Below, in pieces: positions 5,166 through 7,841 of a stretch of 7,841 nt of DNA. Origin of the DNA: Hungateiclostridiaceae bacterium UBA3934 (GTDB taxonomy: Bacteria > Bacillota > Clostridia > Acetivibrionales > DTU013); NCBI GenBank assembly GCA_002385815.1, contig DGEE01000067.1:1-7841 (forward strand), given 5' to 3'. The number at the start of each line of letters is the position of its first letter. Positions within the stretch are counted from its first letter, which is position 1. The translations under genes and the position numbers were made by a program. The notes below the pieces were generated by a model that saw only the letters and a list, made by a program, of their open reading frames with translations, ran no database searches and was not told the DNA's origin.

Positions 5166-6413
5166 TCAATCAGATCCCCCGTTTTTCCGCAAAGCCAGTA
5201 TATCGTGTCCTGCCGGCTCCTGGAATGATCTCAGTCCGAAATGGGGCAGTACCGCGAAAAGGTGATCGAATATATCGGACTGTATATTTTCATATTCTAT
5301 CCATTCAGTAGTGGAAGTAAACGCATATATCTCAAGCGGAAGACCGTTTGCTCCCGGCGAAAGCTGCCGAACCATCAATGTCATGCCTTTATGTATGCCC
5401 GGATGATTTTTGAGATAATTATACACATAAAAGCGGAACGTTCCAATGTTGGTCATCCTTCTTCCGTTTACCGGCACCGATATATCTATATTCCGCTCTT
5501 TATTATATATTTCTATTTCATTCTTTTTATTTTCTATGTATTCCTTCAGATACTCTATCTTCGATAGTTTTTCAAGCATTTCATCAGTACAGAATCCGAT
5601 ACTCGTCACATCTATGTTCATACTGCGCTTTATCCTGCGTCCGCCCGAAGCCTTCATTCCTCTCCAGTTCCTGAAAGAATCAGACACCATGGCATTTGCA
5701 GGTATCGTGGTTATTGTGTTGTCAAAATTCCGGACCTTCACTGTTGTCAGTGTGAGATCAATAACAGTACCGTCAGCATTATATTTCGGCATCTCGATCC
5801 AGTCGCCTATGCGGACCATATCATTCGATGTAAGCTGCAGTCCTGCTACAAACCCCAGGATAGAGCTCTGGAAAACAAGCATTATCACTGCAGACAGCGC
5901 TCCGAGACCTCCGAGCAGTATAAGCGGACTTTGACCGATCAGCGCTGATATGATGACTATACCACCGATAATAAATGCAATTATCTTGACTACCTGCAGA
6001 ATCCCCTTGATAGGTCTGGTTTTTGAGATTTCGAAGGTCCTGTATATGTCATCCGCTGCATTCAGTATCGAATCGATAACAAGGAGCAGCACAATCGCTA
6101 TATATGCAGACAGGATCCTTTTTATCCAGGTTTCGTGATTCGGAAAAAAACCTGTGAAAAAACCAATGATCAACGGAGGCACCAGATGTGCCAGCCGGTG
6201 GAACACTCTCCGCTCATACAGCTTGTCGTCCCAGGTATATTTGTTCTGCTTGATCAGCTTTGAAACCAGTTTTAGCAGCACTCTCCTGGCAATAAAGTCG
6301 CCCAGCAGACACAACAATACTATTGCCAGCACGACAACTGCTGTGGTAAGGATTTTTGATGCTCCCTCTGTTACGCCCAGACTGTTGAAACTTTCTTCAA
6401 GCCAAACCTGCAA
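5166..6413 (-). CDS. MscS-family mechanosensitive channel, YbdG type
   Basis: This channel opens when membrane tension rises during hypo-osmotic shock and releases solutes. From the chosen start it has 415 residues with about five membrane segments (roughly 20-41, 73-90, 99-117, 136-158 and the pore helix 163-192, LLGGLGALSAVIMLVFQSS). The beta domain follows with NDMVRIGDWIEMPKYNADGT, VKVRNFDNTITTIP and SFRNWRGM, segments very close to E. coli YbdG (a miniconductance channel), and then the longer C-terminal domain typical of that group. I chose the TTG at 6413 because GGGGGG lies 6 nt before it. The frame stays open to 6515, but that would overlap the DUF47 gene by about 50 nt and has no ribosome site. 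It is 50 nt downstream of the DUF47 gene and abuts murG, so co-transcription is likely. The family is certain; the start is less so. Confidence 0.9.
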   Translation of the reverse strand: MQVWLEESFNSLGVTEGASKILTTAVVVLAIVLLCLLGDFIARRVLLKLVSKLIKQNKYTWDDKLYERRVFHRLAHLVPPLIIGFFTGFFPNHETWIKRILSAYIAIVLLLVIDSILNAADDIYRTFEISKTRPIKGILQVVKIIAFIIGGIVIISALIGQSPLILLGGLGALSAVIMLVFQSSILGFVAGLQLTSNDMVRIGDWIEMPKYNADGTVIDLTLTTVKVRNFDNTITTIPANAMVSDSFRNWRGMKASGGRRIKRSMNIDVTSIGFCTDEMLEKLSKIEYLKEYIENKKNEIEIYNKERNIDISVPVNGRRMTNIGTFRFYVYNYLKNHPGIHKGMTLMVRQLSPGANGLPLEIYAFTSTTEWIEYENIQSDIFDHLFAVLPHFGLRSFQEPAGHDILALRKNGGSD

Positions 6414-6463
6414 TGTGATCCCCCCTGTAAAAAATAATATGATTACTGAATCGAAACAGGCTG

Positions 6464-7087
6464 TCAGCTGTTTTTCATGATAACACTTTCTATCGCATTG
6501 GCGACATCTTCGCATGAGTCACAGCATTTTTCGAGATAATGGTATGTCGTATCCCATGCGGCCAGTTCCCTGTAGTCCTTACATTCCACATAAAGCTTCC
6601 TGGTCGCTTCCATAAACAATACATCGCCTTCTTCTTCAAGCCTGTTGACCTCGACAACCAGTTCATGCAGCTTTGTTGATTTGCGGAAATTGTTGAATTC
6701 GTTCAATGCTATCTTTAAAGTATTGCAGCATTTAACTATGACATCCGTCATTTTCAGAGCATGTTCGGTGACCTGGCTGATATTGTACATATACATCCGC
6801 ATCAGCACATCTTCTATCGTATCGGTAACGGTATCGATAGAATCAGCCATCGCCATGATGTCCTCACGTTCGATGGGAGTTATGAACTCCTTCGCCAGTC
6901 TCCTTATCATCCTGTGACGGGCTTCATCACCGCTGTGCTCTATTTCGTGCATTTCCTTCATTTTTTGAGGCAGCATTTCTGAATCGAAATCATTCAATAT
7001 CTCTTTCAGCAATTCTGCTGCTTTACAGGAATAACCGACCAGTTCCACAAATGTGTCAAAATAGGTTTCACCTTTTTTTCTAGCCAT
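6464..7087 (-). CDS. DUF47 family PhoU-like protein, partner of Pit transporter
   Basis: This 207-residue all-helical protein of the DUF47/TIGR00153 family is the kind found beside Pit phosphate transporters, as in the B. subtilis ykaA-pit pair. It is thought to modulate phosphate uptake. The PhoU-like acidic patterns are visible: EIEHSGDEARHRMIRRLAKEF, then PIEREDIMAMADSIDTVTDTIED, and near the C-terminus YLEKCCDSCEDVANAIE; these E/D-rich helices bind metals in PhoU relatives. There is no membrane segment, so it is cytosolic and probably docks on the transporter. The ATG at 7087 has AGGAAGG 8 nt upstream; an ATG six codons earlier has no such site. It begins 34 nt after the stop of the Pit gene. 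The family and pairing are well supported; the direction of its regulation is not known from the sequence. Confidence 0.9.
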   Translation of the reverse strand: MARKKGETYFDTFVELVGYSCKAAELLKEILNDFDSEMLPQKMKEMHEIEHSGDEARHRMIRRLAKEFITPIEREDIMAMADSIDTVTDTIEDVLMRMYMYNISQVTEHALKMTDVIVKCCNTLKIALNEFNNFRKSTKLHELVVEVNRLEEEGDVLFMEATRKLYVECKDYRELAAWDTTYHYLEKCCDSCEDVANAIESVIMKNS

Positions 7088-7121
7088 TTTCCGGACCTTC
7101 CTCATTAATTATTCTTAAATG

Positions 7122-7841
7122 CTAAAATATTTTCATAAACAATGCGGCCATCAAAAATCCTATAAGGCCACAACCCGGGAATGTCAGTATCCAGGCCGTC
7201 AACATCTCCTTTACCACTCCCCAGTTGACAGAAGTTATCCTTTTGGCCGCACCCACACCCATGATAGCTGTCGTCTTCGTATGCGTCGTGCTGACAGGCA
7301 GCCCGAGGAAATTTGCTGTCAACAGGCTCAATGCCCCCACCATGTCTGCGGAAAAACCCTGGTACGTCTCAAGCTTGACCATATCCATCCCGACTGACTT
7401 TATTATCCTCATGCCCCCTATCGACGTACCAAGGGCCATAACTGCAGAGCACAGTACTATCAACCACAACGGGATGGTGAAGCTTGTCACATTGGCCTGT
7501 CCCTGGGCAAGGAACATACCCAGCATGAACACACCCATGAATTTCTGCCCGTCCTGTGCCCCATGCATGAATGCCATACCTGCAGCACCGGCGATCTGAG
7601 CATATTTGAACAAGGAATATGTCTTCCTCCTGTTGGCACCTCTGAAAATGAGTTCAACCAGCTTTACTGTCAGCATTCCTCCGGCAAAGCCCATCACGAC
7701 TGAAAGGACAAGCCCATAGATCACCTTGATCCACTCGCCGGGATTGATGCCACTTATGCCCCGCTGTAGAGCTATGGCGGCTCCGGAAATACCGGCGATC
7801 AGTGCATGACTTTCGCTGGTCGGGATACCAAACCACCATGC
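7122..7841 (-). CDS. pit: PiT-family inorganic phosphate transporter, C-terminal part
   Basis: The gene enters from the right edge, so the N-terminal part is missing; 239 residues up to the TAG stop are present. The open frame runs unbroken to 7841, so an apparent GTG start at 7724 is internal. PiT proteins are membrane symporters that import phosphate, generally as a metal-phosphate complex driven by protons or sodium. The two inverted family repeats are visible: AWWFGIPTSESHALIAGISG at the visible start and NFLGLPVSTTHTKTTAIMG around 178-195. The second half also has the FMHGAQDGQKFMG signature (91-102), where the more usual Asn of the HGAND motif is Gln. About five to six membrane segments are present. 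It heads the run pit-DUF47-mscS-murG. Its promoter is outside the window, so a PHO-type control cannot be judged. Confidence 0.92.
   Translation of the reverse strand, partial: AWWFGIPTSESHALIAGISGAAIALQRGISGINPGEWIKVIYGLVLSVVMGFAGGMLTVKLVELIFRGANRRKTYSLFKYAQIAGAAGMAFMHGAQDGQKFMGVFMLGMFLAQGQANVTSFTIPLWLIVLCSAVMALGTSIGGMRIIKSVGMDMVKLETYQGFSADMVGALSLLTANFLGLPVSTTHTKTTAIMGVGAAKRITSVNWGVVKEMLTAWILTFPGCGLIGFLMAALFMKIF

Noticed and set aside
6414..6515. 34-residue N-terminal extension of the MscS-type channel
   Set aside because: It would overlap the DUF47 gene and has no ribosome site, while the TTG at 6413 has a G-run at proper spacing.

Overview
The window reads as chromosomal DNA of a low-to-moderate GC member of the Firmicutes, most likely a Clostridia. 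The reasons are the family types (AgrB/AgrD, LytTR regulator, GHKL kinase, HESD-type MurG, YbdG-type MscS, and a clostridial FtsA-like protein with an EHKSRAMVDGQIHDI-type segment), strong Shine-Dalgarno sites, and several exact matches to the Spo0A box core TGTCGAA. No tRNA, rRNA, CRISPR array, insertion sequence or prophage gene was seen.

Layout. (1) Positions 1-402, minus strand: the 5' end of an FtsA-like actin-fold protein that runs off the left edge. (2) 403-718: a divergent intergenic region. (3) 719-2720, plus strand: a two-gene operon of a LytTR response regulator (AgrA type) and a multi-pass GHKL sensor kinase (AgrC type), overlapping by 11 nt. (4) 2743-3482, minus strand: agrB and a 48-residue agrD overlapping by 4 nt. 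agrD is an easily missed gene for a cyclic autoinducing peptide precursor. The two operons face each other tail to tail, with a hairpin over the kinase stop codon acting as the agrBD terminator. (5) 3483-3776: a divergent control region with three regularly spaced TCGA-centred boxes. (6) 3777-4010, plus strand: an unrecognised 77-residue protein. (7) 4081-7841, minus strand: a probable operon pit - DUF47 (PhoU-like) - mscS (YbdG type) - murG, entering from the right edge.

How the genes work together. AgrB should process AgrD into a thiolactone peptide. The kinase should sense that peptide and phosphorylate the LytTR regulator, which would then act on promoters, probably including the one in front of agrBD. 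Peptide maker and receptor sit in two converging transcription units instead of the usual single agrBDCA operon. The boxes upstream of agrB match both the Spo0A box core and the spacing of LytTR direct repeats (9 bp, 12-bp gap), so the circuit may be tied to the sporulation regulator, to its own regulator, or to both. The right-hand operon pairs low-affinity phosphate uptake and its PhoU-like partner with an osmotic safety channel and the last cytoplasmic enzyme of lipid II synthesis, which is a cell-envelope theme.
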